A stretch of 64,000 nucleotides of DNA from Methylopila jiangsuensis (lineage in GTDB: Bacteria > Pseudomonadota > Alphaproteobacteria > Rhizobiales > Methylopilaceae), in contig NZ_BSFK01000005.1 in assembly GCF_027922305.1 (NCBI RefSeq), positions 310,001-374,000 of the forward strand, given 5' to 3'. This document shows, piece after piece, positions 25,472 through 34,996 of this stretch. The translations under genes were made by a program, and so were the position numbers. The notes under the pieces are model-generated. The model had not been told where the DNA came from, did not search any database, and worked only from the letters and a program-made list of their open reading frames with translations. The first letter of the stretch is position 1. Each line of letters starts with the position of its first letter.

Positions 25472-26263
25472 ATGTTTTTCGCCCTGTCCAAGATTCTCGG
25501 CTTCGTCACCCTGCCGTCAAACGCTTTGTCGCTGCTGGGGCTCGGCGGAGCGCTGCTGGCGGCGCTGGGCTTTCGGGCCGGCGCGCCGGTGATGGCGGTG
25601 GCGATCCTCGGCCTCGCGCTCGGCGGGCTGTCGCCGCTCGGCTCCCTGCTGCTGCTGCCGCTGGAGGAGCGGTTTCCCCGGGCCTCGGAGAGCGGACCGG
25701 AGCCGGCGGGGATCGTGGTGCTGGGCGGTTCGTTCGACACGGTGGTGGCGGGGGCGCGACGCGACGTCGCGCTGACCGAGGCCGCCGAGCGGCTGACCGC
25801 CGTGGCGGAGCTGGCGCGGCGCTGGCCGGAGGCGCGCATCCTGTTCAGCGGCGGCTCCGGAACGCTGCTGTTCGACGGCGCCACCGAAGCCGATCTGGCG
25901 CTGCGGGTGTTCGAAAGCTTCGGCGTGGCGCGCGAGCGCATCGTCCTCGAGGGCGCCTCGCGCAACACGGTGGAGAACGCGCGGCTGTCCAGGGAGGCCG
26001 CGGAGCCGAAGGCCGGCGAGCGCTGGCTGCTGGTGACGTCCGCCTATCACATGCCCCGCGCCATCGGCTGCTTCCGGGCCGCTGATTTCCCGGTGGAGGC
26101 CTGGCCGGTGGACTACCGCACGCGCGGTTACGAGGACGCCTTCCGGCCGTTCGGCTCGGTCAGCGCCGGCCTGCGCCGCGTCGACATCGCGGTCCGCGAA
26201 TGGGTCGGCCTTGTGACCTATTGGCTGCTGGGATATGTGAGCGCCCCGTTGCCCCGGCCATGA
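25472..26263 (+). CDS. YdcF/SanA/ElyC-type DUF218 protein
   Basis: This 263-residue protein has two N-terminal membrane segments (about residues 1-25, FFALSKILGFVTLPSNALSLLG, and 35-60) and a DUF218 domain from about 78 (IVVLGGSFDT). The motifs GGSGTL, ESFGVARERIVLEGASRNTVENARLS and VTSAYHMPRAIGCFRAADF match the family, which in E. coli (ElyC) affects envelope and undecaprenyl-linked precursor homeostasis. The ATG at 25472 is preferred over an upstream TTG because family members begin near FFALSK. It lies 86 bases before kup on the same strand. Confidence 0.9.
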   Translation: MFFALSKILGFVTLPSNALSLLGLGGALLAALGFRAGAPVMAVAILGLALGGLSPLGSLLLLPLEERFPRASESGPEPAGIVVLGGSFDTVVAGARRDVALTEAAERLTAVAELARRWPEARILFSGGSGTLLFDGATEADLALRVFESFGVARERIVLEGASRNTVENARLSREAAEPKAGERWLLVTSAYHMPRAIGCFRAADFPVEAWPVDYRTRGYEDAFRPFGSVSAGLRRVDIAVREWVGLVTYWLLGYVSAPLPRP

Positions 26264-26349
26264 CGGGGGACAGATAGCGCCTGAACGGCGCCCGGAGTAT
26301 CGTTCCGCTCCCCGCCGTCTTTGAGAGCAACGCGGCCCCAAGGCTTCCC

Positions 26350-28302
26350 ATGACCGACAGCTCCCGCGCCGACGGCGCGCCTGCGTCCTCCTCCGCAGGC
26401 GCCTCCGGCACCCACGGCGCAACCGCCGCCGAAGCCGCCCACGACCACGGCGGCCGCCGCCGCTTCTGGACGCTGACCGTCGGCAGCGTCGGCGTCGTTT
26501 ATGGCGACATCGGGACCAGCCCGCTCTACGCCATGCGCGAGACGCTGCTCCATCTCGGCCACACGCCGAGCCCGCACGAGGTGGTGGGCATCGTCTCGCT
26601 GCTGATCTGGGCGCTGATCGTGGTGGTGACGTTCAAATACGTCTTCATCCTGCTGCGCGCCGACAACCACGGCGAGGGCGGCACGCTGTCGCTGATGGCG
26701 CTGGCGCAGAACGCGCTCGGCCGCAACAGCACGGTTCTGCTCGGGCTCGGCATCGTCGGCGCGGCGCTGTTCTACGGCGACGCCATCCTGACGCCCGCGA
26801 TCTCGGTGCTGTCGGCGGTGGAGGGCCTCAAGGTCGCGACGCCCGTGTTCCAGCCCTACGTGCTGCCGATCACCCTCGCCATCATCGTGGCGCTCTACGT
26901 CGCCCAGTCCTCGGGCACGGGGAAGGTGGCCGCGCTGTTCGGGCCGATCACGGTGGTGTGGTTCCTGGTGCTGGCGGTGCTCGGCTTCATCCACATCTTC
27001 GACGCGCCCATGGTGCTTCACGCGCTGAACCCGGTCGAAGCCGTGCTGTTCCTGCTGGAGCACGGCTTCCTCGCCTTCGTGGTTCTCGGCGGCACTTTCC
27101 TCGCGGTCACCGGGGCGGAAGCGCTCTACGCCGACATGGGCCATTTCGGCCGCGGCCCCATCCGCACCGCCTGGCTCGGGCTGGTGCTGCCGGCGCTGGT
27201 CATCAACTATCTGGGGCAGGGCGGTCTGGCGATCTCCCATCCCGAGGCGATCAAGGACCTGTTCTTCCTCACCGCGCCGGAGTGGTTCCGGCTGCCGCTG
27301 GCCCTCCTCGCCTGTCTGGCGACCGTGGTGGCGAGCCAGGCGGTGATCTCCGGCGCCTATTCGCTCACCCGTCAGGCGATGCAGCTCGGCCTGCTGCCGC
27401 ATCTGGAGGTGCAGCACACCTCCCAGACCGAGGCCGGGCAGATCTACATGCCCAAGGTCAACTGGCTGATGCTGGCCGGCGTGCTGGCGCTGGTCGTGAT
27501 CTTCCAGAGCTCGAGCGCGCTCGCCGCCGCCTACGGCATCGCGGTCACCGGCACCATGATCGTCACCACCATGCTCGCGGTGGTGGTGATCGCCCGCACC
27601 TGGGGCTTCGGCTGGGCGCTGGCCGTCGCCTGCATGACGCCGTTCTTCATCGTCGACGTGGCCTTCCTCAGCGCCAACATGCTGAAGCTGCCGGACGGCG
27701 GCTACATCCCGCTGATCCTGGGCGCCGCCATCGTGGTGCTGATGTGGACCTGGATCCGCGGCGTGCGCTTCGTGGAGGGCCGCATCCAGCGCGAGAGCAT
27801 CCCGATCCTCGAATTCGCCAAGTCCATGAGCACCAGCTCGGCGACCCGGGTGAAGGGCACGGCGATGTACCTCACCTCCTCGCCGGAGATCGCGCCGCCG
27901 GCGCTGCTGCACAACCTGAAGCACAACAAGGTGCTGCACGAGCGCAACGTCATCCTGAGCGTGCGCACCGAACGCCAGCCGCTGGTGGACGAGCAGGACC
28001 GGGTGGAGTTCCACAAGGTCTCGGACGAGTTCTCGACCCTCATCGTGCGCTACGGCTTCATGGAGGATCCGAACCTCCCGCGCGCGCTGGCGCAGGCCAA
28101 GGCCCACGGCCTGCCGTTCGACATGATGAAGACCTCGTTCTTCGTGGGCCGGCGCTCGTTCCGCGCCTCCGCCAGCGTCGGCATGCCGCTGTGGCAGGAC
28201 CACGTCTTCATCGCGCTGGTGCGCCAGTCCTACGACGCCACCGAGTACTTCCGCATCCCCGCGGGCCGCGTGGTGGAGCTCGGCAACCAGATGGTGGTGT
28301 GA
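26350..28302 (+). CDS. kup: Kup-type potassium uptake permease
   Basis: This 650-residue proton-coupled K+ transporter of the inner membrane has an N-terminal Ala/Ser/His-rich stretch of about 40 residues, followed by VGSVGVVYGDIGTSPLYAMRE, the signature of the KUP/HAK family. Further hallmarks are DNHGEGGTLSLMALAQ and EALYADMGHFGRGPIRTAW. About twelve membrane segments occupy residues 45-470, then a cytoplasmic C-terminal domain (about 500-650). The hydrophilic extension at the N-terminus is longer than in E. coli Kup. It is preceded at 86 bases by the YdcF-type gene and followed by a hairpin at 28567. Confidence 0.95.
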   Translation: MTDSSRADGAPASSSAGASGTHGATAAEAAHDHGGRRRFWTLTVGSVGVVYGDIGTSPLYAMRETLLHLGHTPSPHEVVGIVSLLIWALIVVVTFKYVFILLRADNHGEGGTLSLMALAQNALGRNSTVLLGLGIVGAALFYGDAILTPAISVLSAVEGLKVATPVFQPYVLPITLAIIVALYVAQSSGTGKVAALFGPITVVWFLVLAVLGFIHIFDAPMVLHALNPVEAVLFLLEHGFLAFVVLGGTFLAVTGAEALYADMGHFGRGPIRTAWLGLVLPALVINYLGQGGLAISHPEAIKDLFFLTAPEWFRLPLALLACLATVVASQAVISGAYSLTRQAMQLGLLPHLEVQHTSQTEAGQIYMPKVNWLMLAGVLALVVIFQSSSALAAAYGIAVTGTMIVTTMLAVVVIARTWGFGWALAVACMTPFFIVDVAFLSANMLKLPDGGYIPLILGAAIVVLMWTWIRGVRFVEGRIQRESIPILEFAKSMSTSSATRVKGTAMYLTSSPEIAPPALLHNLKHNKVLHERNVILSVRTERQPLVDEQDRVEFHKVSDEFSTLIVRYGFMEDPNLPRALAQAKAHGLPFDMMKTSFFVGRRSFRASASVGMPLWQDHVFIALVRQSYDATEYFRIPAGRVVELGNQMVV

Positions 28303-28629
28303 GGCGCTGCGCCTGAGGCGGCCTTGAGCCGCCACGCGCCGTCCTGCGCCGCGCACGACGGCGCGTGGCGGGGAGGCGGCGCTTCTTTCAGGTCCGCGCG
28401 CGTCGTCCCTTCTCCCGGCCCGAAGGCCGCGGGGACGAGGGCAGGAGGACGAGGGCAGGAGAAGGAGGGAAGGGCGCTGATCTCTCCCGAGCCGTTCCCG
28501 TCGCGGCGTCGTCGAGCCGTATGAGGGCTGGCGCGCGCCCGTTCGTTTCGCCCCTCTGAACGCAGAGCGGCCCCGCGGGATCGCTCCCGCGGGGCCGCCT
28601 GACGCCGTTTTAGGGCGCGCCTGAAAGGA
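28303..28629. other. Intergenic region between kup and the MHS symporter
   Basis: About 327 bases between convergent genes. It contains a hairpin at 28567-28598. The rest shows only short open frames rich in Arg/Pro, without ribosome sites, and I see no gene or RNA in it. Confidence 0.6.
28567..28598. terminator. Hairpin between convergent kup and MHS symporter genes
   Basis: GCGGCCCCGCGGGA pairs perfectly with TCCCGCGGGGCCGC around TCGC (14-bp stem). On the + strand a short T-run (GTTTTAG) occurs 10 bases later. It probably serves as a bidirectional terminator for kup and the MHS-family gene. Confidence 0.6.
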
Positions 28630-30339
28630 TCAGGCGTGCTCGTAGGTCTCGATGTCGCGATCCTTGGTCTCGGGCACGAACAGCAGGCCGATGACGAAGG
28701 TCATGACGGCGATGACGATCGGGTACCAGAGGCCGTAGTAGATGTCGCCGGTCGCGGCCACCATGGCGAAGGCGGTGGCCGGCAGCAGGCCGCCGAACCA
28801 GCCGTTGCCGATGTGGTAGGGCAGCGACATGGACGAGTAGCGGATGCGGGTCGGGAACAGCTCCACCAGCGCCGCCGCGATCGGGCCGTAGACCATGGTC
28901 ACGAACAGCACCAGCACGAACAGCACGCCGATGATGCCGGCGGTCTGGGCGCGGAAGATGTCGAACGGATGCGCCATCTTCACGATGCTCGGGTCGCCGG
29001 CCTTCGGGTAGCCCGCGCCCTGCAGCGCCGCGGTGACGGCCTTGTTGGTCTCAACCGCGGCCGGGCCTGCGACGTAGGGGATCGCCTGGCCGTTGACCCG
29101 GATTTCCGTCTGCGCGCCGGCGGGCGCCGGAACGGTTTCGTATCGGACCGAGGACTTCGACAGGAAGTCGCGGGCCACGTCGCAGTTCGCGGTGTATTTG
29201 CGGGTGCCGACCGGGTTGAACAGGCTGCCGCATTCGGCCGGATCGGCCACGACCTCGACCTTGACGGACTCGATCGCCTTTTCAAGCGCCGGGTTGGCGA
29301 GCGTGGTGATCTGCTGGAACAGCGTGAAGTAGCTGACCGCCGCGATCAGGCAGCCTCCGAGAATGATGGGCTTGCGGCCGATCTTGTCGGACAGGACGCC
29401 GAAGAACACGAAGAAGCCGGTGCCGAACAGCAGCGACCAGGCGATCAGCAGATTGGCGGTGTAGCCGTCGACCTTCAGGATCGATTGCAGGAAGAACAGC
29501 GCGTAGAACTGGCCCGTGTACCACACCACGCCCTGGCCGGCGGTGAGGCCGAGCAGCGCGATCAGGGCGATCTTGGCGTTCTTCCACTGGCCGAAGGACT
29601 CCGACAGCGGCGCCTTCGAGCCGGTGCCTTCTTCCTTCATCTTCTTGAAGGCGGGCGATTCCTGAAGCTGCATGCGGATCCAGACCGAGATGCCGAGCAG
29701 CAGGATCGAGACCAGGAACGGAATGCGCCAGCCCCACTCCTTGAACGCGTCCTCGCCGATGACGGTGCGCACGGTCAGGATGACGATCAGCGACAGGAAC
29801 AGGCCGAGCGTCGCGGTGGTCTGGATCCACGAGGTGTAGAAGCCGCGCCGGCCGTTCGGGGCGTGCTCGGCCACATAGGTCGCCGCGCCGCCGTATTCGC
29901 CGCCGAGCGCGAGGCCCTGCAGCAGGCGCAGCACGATCAGGATGATCGGCGCCGCGATGCCGATCGCCGCCGCGCCCGGAAGGATGCCCACGATGAAGGT
30001 GGACACGCCCATCAGCAGGATGGTGACGAGGAAGGTGTACTTGCGGCCGACGAGGTCGCCGATCCGGCCGAACACCAGCGCGCCGAAGGGACGGACGATG
30101 AAGCCGGCGGCGAAGGCGAGCAGCGCGAAGATGTTGCGCGTGGCTTCATCGTAGAGCGGCTTGCCGTCGGCGCCGAGAACGTTGAAGAACTGCGCGCCGA
30201 TGATGGCGGCGAGCGAGCCGTAAAGATAGAAGTCGTACCACTCGAAAACCGTGCCGAGCGACGACGCGAGAATGACTTTCTTCTCCTCGCGGGTCATCGG
30301 CCTTTTTCGATCGTCAATTGCCGTGCTTGCGACAGACAT
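28630..30339 (-). CDS. MHS-family major facilitator symporter with a large extracytoplasmic insertion
   Basis: This 569-residue MFS protein of the metabolite:H+ symporter group (relatives include ProP, ShiA and KgtP) has TVFEWYDFYLYG in the first helix, FVRPFGALVFGRIGDLVGRKYTF-like motif at the first cytoplasmic loop, RLLQGLALGGEYGGAATYVAEHAP, and in the second half GRKPIILGG. A block of about 120 residues (about 341-463) with two cysteines (Cys in PAECGSLF and TANCDVAR) is inserted between membrane helices of the second half, presumably in the periplasm. The substrate is unknown; carboxylates and osmolytes are usual in this group. The gene is divergent from the small secreted-protein gene. 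Confidence 0.9.
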   Translation of the reverse strand: MSVASTAIDDRKRPMTREEKKVILASSLGTVFEWYDFYLYGSLAAIIGAQFFNVLGADGKPLYDEATRNIFALLAFAAGFIVRPFGALVFGRIGDLVGRKYTFLVTILLMGVSTFIVGILPGAAAIGIAAPIILIVLRLLQGLALGGEYGGAATYVAEHAPNGRRGFYTSWIQTTATLGLFLSLIVILTVRTVIGEDAFKEWGWRIPFLVSILLLGISVWIRMQLQESPAFKKMKEEGTGSKAPLSESFGQWKNAKIALIALLGLTAGQGVVWYTGQFYALFFLQSILKVDGYTANLLIAWSLLFGTGFFVFFGVLSDKIGRKPIILGGCLIAAVSYFTLFQQITTLANPALEKAIESVKVEVVADPAECGSLFNPVGTRKYTANCDVARDFLSKSSVRYETVPAPAGAQTEIRVNGQAIPYVAGPAAVETNKAVTAALQGAGYPKAGDPSIVKMAHPFDIFRAQTAGIIGVLFVLVLFVTMVYGPIAAALVELFPTRIRYSSMSLPYHIGNGWFGGLLPATAFAMVAATGDIYYGLWYPIVIAVMTFVIGLLFVPETKDRDIETYEHA

Positions 30340-30628
30340 TGGCGTTCACCTCGCTGGTCGGGCGCTGGCCTCGCGCCCGTTATCGTTTATGAGCCGCAGG
30401 TCGCGGCGTCGTTTTTTCATGAAGACGGCCGTGGGCCGTTAAGGACGCGGCGCGCGCCGCCGCGTGGTCTCTCCCATTGCCGTCCGGCCTGCGAACCGGA
30501 CGCGTCTCCCCAAGTGGACGGGTCTTGCGCGCCACCCGGACGAAGCCGCCGGGGGGTGGCGCATGGGACCGCAGCCCATAGATACAAGATGGCGGAACGT
30601 CTCGTCGACCGACAAAAGGCTTCTTGAA

Positions 30629-31030
30629 GTGCTCTTTAAGTTTTTATTCACGGCCCTGTGCGCCGCGGGCCTCACCTTGGCCGCGGCTCAAGGAGCGGCG
30701 GCGGGCGAACGGCCGCCGTCGATCATCCCGGAGCCTTATGAGGCCGCGCCCAACGCGGTGACGCGCCCGGCGGGTAAACCGGACCGCGAGTGGCGCCGCA
30801 CGCGGCGGACGCCGGAGGTTCGCATGACGGCGCCGGCCGCCCGGCGCGCGCCGCCGCCGCCGCGTTACGACACGCGGGGGCGCCGGCTCAACGTGCCCGG
30901 ACGGCCCGACACGGACGACATTTTCGGCAGGGTGAACCGGGACCTGCGCCGGCCGGCCCCCTCGGTCTCGACGCCGGCGGTGCGCAGCGACGCCGGCAGC
31001 CGCATCAACCAGCTTGGGCCGCGGCGCTGA
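30629..31030 (+). CDS. Putative exported Arg/Pro-rich small protein
   Basis: This 133-residue protein of unknown function has a clear signal peptide of about 25 residues (FKFLFTALCAAGLTLAAAQGAAA) followed by a mature part rich in Arg, Pro and Ala (REWRRTRRTPEVR, APPPPRYDTRGRR). I start it at the GTG at 30629, where AAAAGG lies 9 bases upstream and the signal peptide has a normal length. An ATG at 30563 would put 22 residues before the signal. The 3' end overlaps the convergent RlmB-type gene by 26 bases. No domain is recognised; it may be a basic periplasmic protein. Real coding is supported mainly by the signal peptide. Confidence 0.6.
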   Translation: MLFKFLFTALCAAGLTLAAAQGAAAGERPPSIIPEPYEAAPNAVTRPAGKPDREWRRTRRTPEVRMTAPAARRAPPPPRYDTRGRRLNVPGRPDTDDIFGRVNRDLRRPAPSVSTPAVRSDAGSRINQLGPRR

Positions 31031-31892
31031 CCGGCTTCTCCCGCCGCACGCAGTGCAGGGCGATGGCGGCGGCGTTGGAGACGTTCAGGCTCTTGATCGC
31101 GCCGGGCATGTCGAGCCGGGCGAGGGCGTCGCAGGTCTGACGGGTGAGCTGGCGCAGGCCCTTGCCTTCGGCGCCCAGCACCAGAGCCACGCCGCCCTGC
31201 CCGAGCGGGGTGTCGTCCAGCGTCTCCGGCCCCTCCGAGTCGAGCCCGATCCGGCGGAAGCCGCGCTCGCCGAGGTCGTCCAGCGCGCGGGCCAGATTCT
31301 GCACCAGCACCAGCGGCACATGCTCCAGCCCGCCGCTGGCGCTTTTCGCCAGCACGCCGGTCGCCTCCGGGCTGTGCCGCGCGGTGGTCACGATGGCGTC
31401 CACCGCGAAGGCGGCGGCGGTGCGCACGATCGCGCCCACATTGTGCGGGTCGGTGATCTGGTCGAGCACCAGCACCAGCGAATCTTCGGGAATCGTCTTC
31501 AGCGTCGGGATCTTCAGCGCTTCGGCCTCGAGATAGAGGCCCTGATGCACCGCGTCCGCCGTCAGCAGCCGGTCGATGGCGCCGGGACGCACCACCTCGG
31601 GCTCGACGCGGGTGGGGACGCCCGCCTCGGCGAGCCGCGCCAGCGCGTTCTCGGTCGCCATCAGCTTGAGGATCTTGCGCTTCGGGTTGGACAGCGCCTC
31701 CACCACGCTGTGAAAGCCGTAAAGCGTCACCGGGCCGTCATGATCGCGCGGGAAGGCGCGGGGGCCGGGCTTCGCCCCCGACTTGGCCCCGCCGTCGCGG
31801 GCGCGCCAGGCGCGGCCCTTGCCGCCGTCGCGGGCGCTCCAGGGCGCGTCGCCGGAACGGTCGGACGGCTTCGGCGGGCGGGGAGGGCGCAT
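31005..31892 (-). CDS. rlmB: 23S rRNA (guanosine-2'-O-) methyltransferase, RlmB/TrmH family
   Basis: This 295-residue SPOUT methyltransferase probably methylates G2251 in 23S rRNA. It starts with a basic low-complexity tail (about 50 residues), then a substrate-binding domain beginning TLYGFHSVVEALSNPKRKI, and the trefoil-knot catalytic part with LVLDQITDPHNVGAIVRTAAAF, LVLGAEGKGLR and SLNVSNAAAIALHCV, all family hallmarks. The basic N-terminal tail is common in alphaproteobacterial RlmB and may contact RNA. RlmB rather than the tRNA enzyme TrmH is inferred from the N-terminal domain. The gene is divergent from rpsB and its end overlaps the small exported-protein gene by 26 bases. Confidence 0.9.
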   Translation of the reverse strand: MRPPRPPKPSDRSGDAPWSARDGGKGRAWRARDGGAKSGAKPGPRAFPRDHDGPVTLYGFHSVVEALSNPKRKILKLMATENALARLAEAGVPTRVEPEVVRPGAIDRLLTADAVHQGLYLEAEALKIPTLKTIPEDSLVLVLDQITDPHNVGAIVRTAAAFAVDAIVTTARHSPEATGVLAKSASGGLEHVPLVLVQNLARALDDLGERGFRRIGLDSEGPETLDDTPLGQGGVALVLGAEGKGLRQLTRQTCDALARLDMPGAIKSLNVSNAAAIALHCVRREKPVSAAAQAG

Positions 31893-31985
31893 GGACGGTC
31901 CGGCTCATGTCTTGGGAGAGAGGGCGCTTCTTCTCACGCACGGCCTCGGGGCGCAATCGCGCCGGCCGCAAACGCCCGGATCGTC

Positions 31986-32015
31986 TTGCCTTCGGCGCGG
32001 ATTTCCGCCTATAAG
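31986..32015 (+). promoter_or_regulatory. Promoter of the rpsB gene cluster
   Basis: TTGCCT (31986-31991) and TATAAG (32010-32015) are spaced by 18 bases and lie about 120 bases upstream of the rpsB start. This is a good vegetative promoter and gives a leader of about 110 bases, in which S2 feedback could act, though no specific structure was identified. Confidence 0.6.
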
Positions 32016-32134
32016 CCGCGCCATCCCACACGCGGGCATCAGGCGGCGATATCCAAGCCGCTCCGGCGCCGGGCTCGAACGGTTCGAGCTCCGGCGGGCT
32101 CCCGCGGAGGCAACCGGAACGAAAGACGACTCTA

Positions 32135-33160
32135 ATGGCTCTGCCCGATTTCACCATGCGCCAGCTGCTCGAGGCCGGCGTTCACTTCGGCCATCAGGCG
32201 CACCGCTGGAATCCGAAGATGGCGCCCTACATCTTCGGCGCGCGCAACAACATCCACATCATCGACCTCGCCCAGACCGTGCCGCTGCTCGCCCGCGCTC
32301 TCCAGGCGGTGTCGGACGTGGTCGCCGGCGGCGGCCGCGTGCTGATCGTGGGCACCAAGCGCCAGGCCGCCGAAGTGGTGGCCGATTCCGCCCGCCGTTC
32401 GGCCCAGTACTTCGTCAACGCCCGCTGGCTCGGCGGCATGCTGACCAACTGGAAGACCATCTCCGGTTCGATCCAGCGCCTGCGCAAGCTCGAAGAGATG
32501 CTGTCCGGCGAAGCCCAGGGCTTCACCAAGAAGGAGCGCCTGACGCTGTCCCGCGAGCGCGACAAGCTCGAGAAGACGCTCGGCGGCATCAAGGACATGG
32601 GCGGCCTGCCCAACCTGATCTTCGTGATCGACACCAACAAGGAGCAGATCGCCGTGCAGGAGGCTCGCCGCCTCGGCATCCCGGTGGCCGCCATCCTTGA
32701 CACCAACTCCGACCCCGAGGGCATCACCTATCCGATCCCGGGCAACGACGACGCCGGCCGCGCGCTCGCGCTCTACGGCGACCTGATCGCCCGCGCCGCG
32801 CTCGACGGCATCGGCCGCGGCCAGGGCGACCTGGGCGTCGATCTCGGCGAGCAGATCGATCCGGTGATCGACGACGTGCCGGCTCCGGCCGCGGTCGAGG
32901 GCGAGGAGAGCGGGCTCGAGGCGTTCGAGCTGCTGGCCGCGCCGCGCGGCGCGCCGGACGATCTCGCCAAGCTGTCGGGCGTCGGCCCGCAGCTCGAGCA
33001 GAAGCTCAACGAGTACGGCGTCTACCACTACTGGCAGATCGCGGCGATGACCCCGGCGGACGTCGCCAAGGCCGACGCCGACCTCAAGCTCAACGGCCGC
33101 TTCGAGCGCGAGGGCTGGATCGCCCAGGCGCGCGAGCTGCTCGCCGGCCTCGCGGCCTGA
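32135..33160 (+). CDS. rpsB: 30S ribosomal protein S2
   Basis: This 341-residue S2 has the conserved core [22 protein letters not shown] (from residue 7), and [31 protein letters not shown] and AILDTNSDP motifs. The C-terminal extension (about 250-341) has an HhH-like helical domain ([28 protein letters not shown]) found in alphaproteobacterial S2 but absent from E. coli S2 (241 residues). It is the first gene of the cluster with tsf, pyrH, frr, uppS and onwards. Confidence 0.98.
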   Translation: MALPDFTMRQLLEAGVHFGHQAHRWNPKMAPYIFGARNNIHIIDLAQTVPLLARALQAVSDVVAGGGRVLIVGTKRQAAEVVADSARRSAQYFVNARWLGGMLTNWKTISGSIQRLRKLEEMLSGEAQGFTKKERLTLSRERDKLEKTLGGIKDMGGLPNLIFVIDTNKEQIAVQEARRLGIPVAAILDTNSDPEGITYPIPGNDDAGRALALYGDLIARAALDGIGRGQGDLGVDLGEQIDPVIDDVPAPAAVEGEESGLEAFELLAAPRGAPDDLAKLSGVGPQLEQKLNEYGVYHYWQIAAMTPADVAKADADLKLNGRFEREGWIAQARELLAGLAA

Positions 33161-33240
33161 GCTTCGACTGACGCCGTCGACGGCGGCGCGGGGCGGCGGT
33201 CACCCGTCGTCCGCGCGTCGCCGTTTTGAGGACATTTTAT

Positions 33241-33270
33241 CGCCGCCCGTCCAACGGGCGGCGCCTGTTT
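33241..33270 (+). terminator. Hairpin between rpsB and tsf
   Basis: CGCCGCCCG pairs with CGGGCGGCG around TCCAA (9-bp stem), followed by CCTGTTT. It lies between rpsB and tsf, about 12 bases before the tsf ribosome site. A partial terminator or processing site here would lower tsf relative to rpsB, as is known in other bacteria; here it is inference. Confidence 0.45.
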
Positions 33271-33281
33271 CAGAGGACGAC

Positions 33282-34208
33282 ATGGCCAACATCACCGCTG
33301 CAATGGTGAAGGAGCTTCGCGAGAAGACCGGCGCCGGCATGATGGACTGCAAGAACGCCCTCGCCGAAGTGGACGGCGACATCGAGGCGGCGGTCGACTG
33401 GCTGCGCAAGAAGGGCCTCGCCAAGGCCGCCAAGAAGGCCGGCCGCGTGGCCGCCGAGGGGCTGGTCGCCCTCGCCGTGGACGGCGCCAAGGGCGTCGCG
33501 GTCGAGGTGAACTCCGAGACCGACTTCGTGGCCCGCAACCCCGAATTCCAGGACATGGTGTCGTCCATCGCCACCGTCGCCCTGACCGCCGGCGCCGAGA
33601 CCGCCGCGATCGAGGCGGCCGCCTATCCGGGCGGCGGCACGGTCGCCGAGAAGGTCCAGGCCACCATCGGCAAGATCGGCGAGAACATGACGCTGCGTCG
33701 CGCCGCCGCGCTGTCGGTGTCGCAGGGCGTCATCGGCTCCTACGTCCACGGCCAGGTCGCCCCGAACCTCGGCAAGATCGCCGTGCTGGTCGGCCTCGAG
33801 TCCGAGGGCAAGGCGGAGGCGCTCTCGGCGCTCGGCCGTCAGGTCGCCATGCATGTGGCCGCAACCAACCCGCAGGGCCTCGACTCGTCCTCCATCGATC
33901 CCGCGATCGTCGAGCGCGAGAAGGGCGTGCTGGCCTCCAAGGCTCGCGAGAGCGGCAAGCCCGAGAACGTGATCGAGAAGATCGTCGAGAGCGGCATCAA
34001 GACCTTCTTCAAGGAAGCGACCCTTGTGGAGCAGCCGTTCATCCATGACGGCTCCAAGACCGTGGCCCAGGCCATCAAGGCCGCCGAGGCCGAGGTCGGC
34101 GCGCCGATCAAGCTGACGGGCTTCGTGCGTCTCGCGCTCGGCGAAGGCGTCGAGAAGGAAGAGAGCGACTTCGCGGCCGAAGTGGCCGCGGCGGCCGGCA
34201 CGCGCTGA
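33282..34208 (+). CDS. tsf: Elongation factor Ts
   Basis: This 308-residue guanine-nucleotide exchange factor releases GDP from EF-Tu. It has an N-terminal UBA-like domain (residues 1-50, [25 protein letters not shown]), the conserved [12 protein letters not shown] (about 68-79) that contacts EF-Tu, a coiled-coil/dimerisation part with AATNPQGL, and the C-terminal segment with LVEQPFIHD. The length is typical. It follows rpsB by about 120 bases, with a hairpin between, and precedes pyrH by 23 bases. Confidence 0.98.
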   Translation: MANITAAMVKELREKTGAGMMDCKNALAEVDGDIEAAVDWLRKKGLAKAAKKAGRVAAEGLVALAVDGAKGVAVEVNSETDFVARNPEFQDMVSSIATVALTAGAETAAIEAAAYPGGGTVAEKVQATIGKIGENMTLRRAAALSVSQGVIGSYVHGQVAPNLGKIAVLVGLESEGKAEALSALGRQVAMHVAATNPQGLDSSSIDPAIVEREKGVLASKARESGKPENVIEKIVESGIKTFFKEATLVEQPFIHDGSKTVAQAIKAAEAEVGAPIKLTGFVRLALGEGVEKEESDFAAEVAAAAGTR

Positions 34209-34231
34209 CGTCCGCGGGAGCGAGAGCCCCG

Positions 34232-34957
34232 ATGACGGAGCAGGCGCAGCCCATCTACAAGCGGGTGCTGGTCAAGGTCTCGGGCGAGGCCCTGATGGGC
34301 CCGCAGGGCTTCGGCCTGCACCAGCCGACCGTCGAAGCGATCGCGGCGGACATCGCCGCGACGCAGGCCCTCGGCGTCGAGGTCGGCGTCGTCGTGGGCG
34401 GCGGCAACATCTTCCGTGGCGTCCAGGTCTCCTCGCAGGGGGTGGACCGCGCCACGGGCGACTACATGGGCATGCTGGCGACGGTGATGAACGCGCTCGC
34501 GCTCTCCGCCGCCATCATGCGCCGGGGCACGCAGGCGCGGGTTCTGTCCGCGCTCGACATGCCGGCGGTGTGCGAGACCTACACGCGGCCCCGCGCGCTC
34601 GCCCATCTCGACCGCCAGCGCGTGGTGCTGTTCGCGGCCGGCACCGGCAACCCCTTTTTCACCACCGACACGGCCGCCGCCCTGCGCGCGGTCGAAACCG
34701 GCTGCGAGGCGCTGCTGAAGGCGACCCAGGTGGACGGCATCTACACCGCCGACCCCAAGAAGGACCCCACCGCCACCCGCCTCGATCGGCTGACCCATGA
34801 CGAGGTGCTGCAGCGGGACCTCAAGGTCATGGACGCCGCGGCCTTCGCGCTTGCGCGCGAGAACGCGCTTCCGGTAATCGTCTTCTCCATTCACGAGCCG
34901 GGCTCGATCCCCGCGGTCGTGTGCGGAGGCGGACGCGCCACCACCGTCGCGAGCTGA
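34232..34957 (+). CDS. pyrH: Uridylate kinase
   Basis: This 241-residue UMP kinase of the amino-acid-kinase fold converts UMP to UDP. The motifs are the N-terminal [69 protein letters not shown], and the metal/nucleotide region [16 protein letters not shown] activation and UTP inhibition are known for the family. It lies between tsf and frr, as in most bacteria. Confidence 0.98.
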   Translation: MTEQAQPIYKRVLVKVSGEALMGPQGFGLHQPTVEAIAADIAATQALGVEVGVVVGGGNIFRGVQVSSQGVDRATGDYMGMLATVMNALALSAAIMRRGTQARVLSALDMPAVCETYTRPRALAHLDRQRVVLFAAGTGNPFFTTDTAAALRAVETGCEALLKATQVDGIYTADPKKDPTATRLDRLTHDEVLQRDLKVMDAAAFALARENALPVIVFSIHEPGSIPAVVCGGGRATTVAS

Positions 34958-34996
34958 GAGGCGGACGAACCGCCCGAACGTCAGGAGCCCAACCCC

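Noticed and set aside
28324..28524. Short Arg-rich frame after kup
   Set aside because: No ribosome site or family; typical of GC-rich intergenic DNA.
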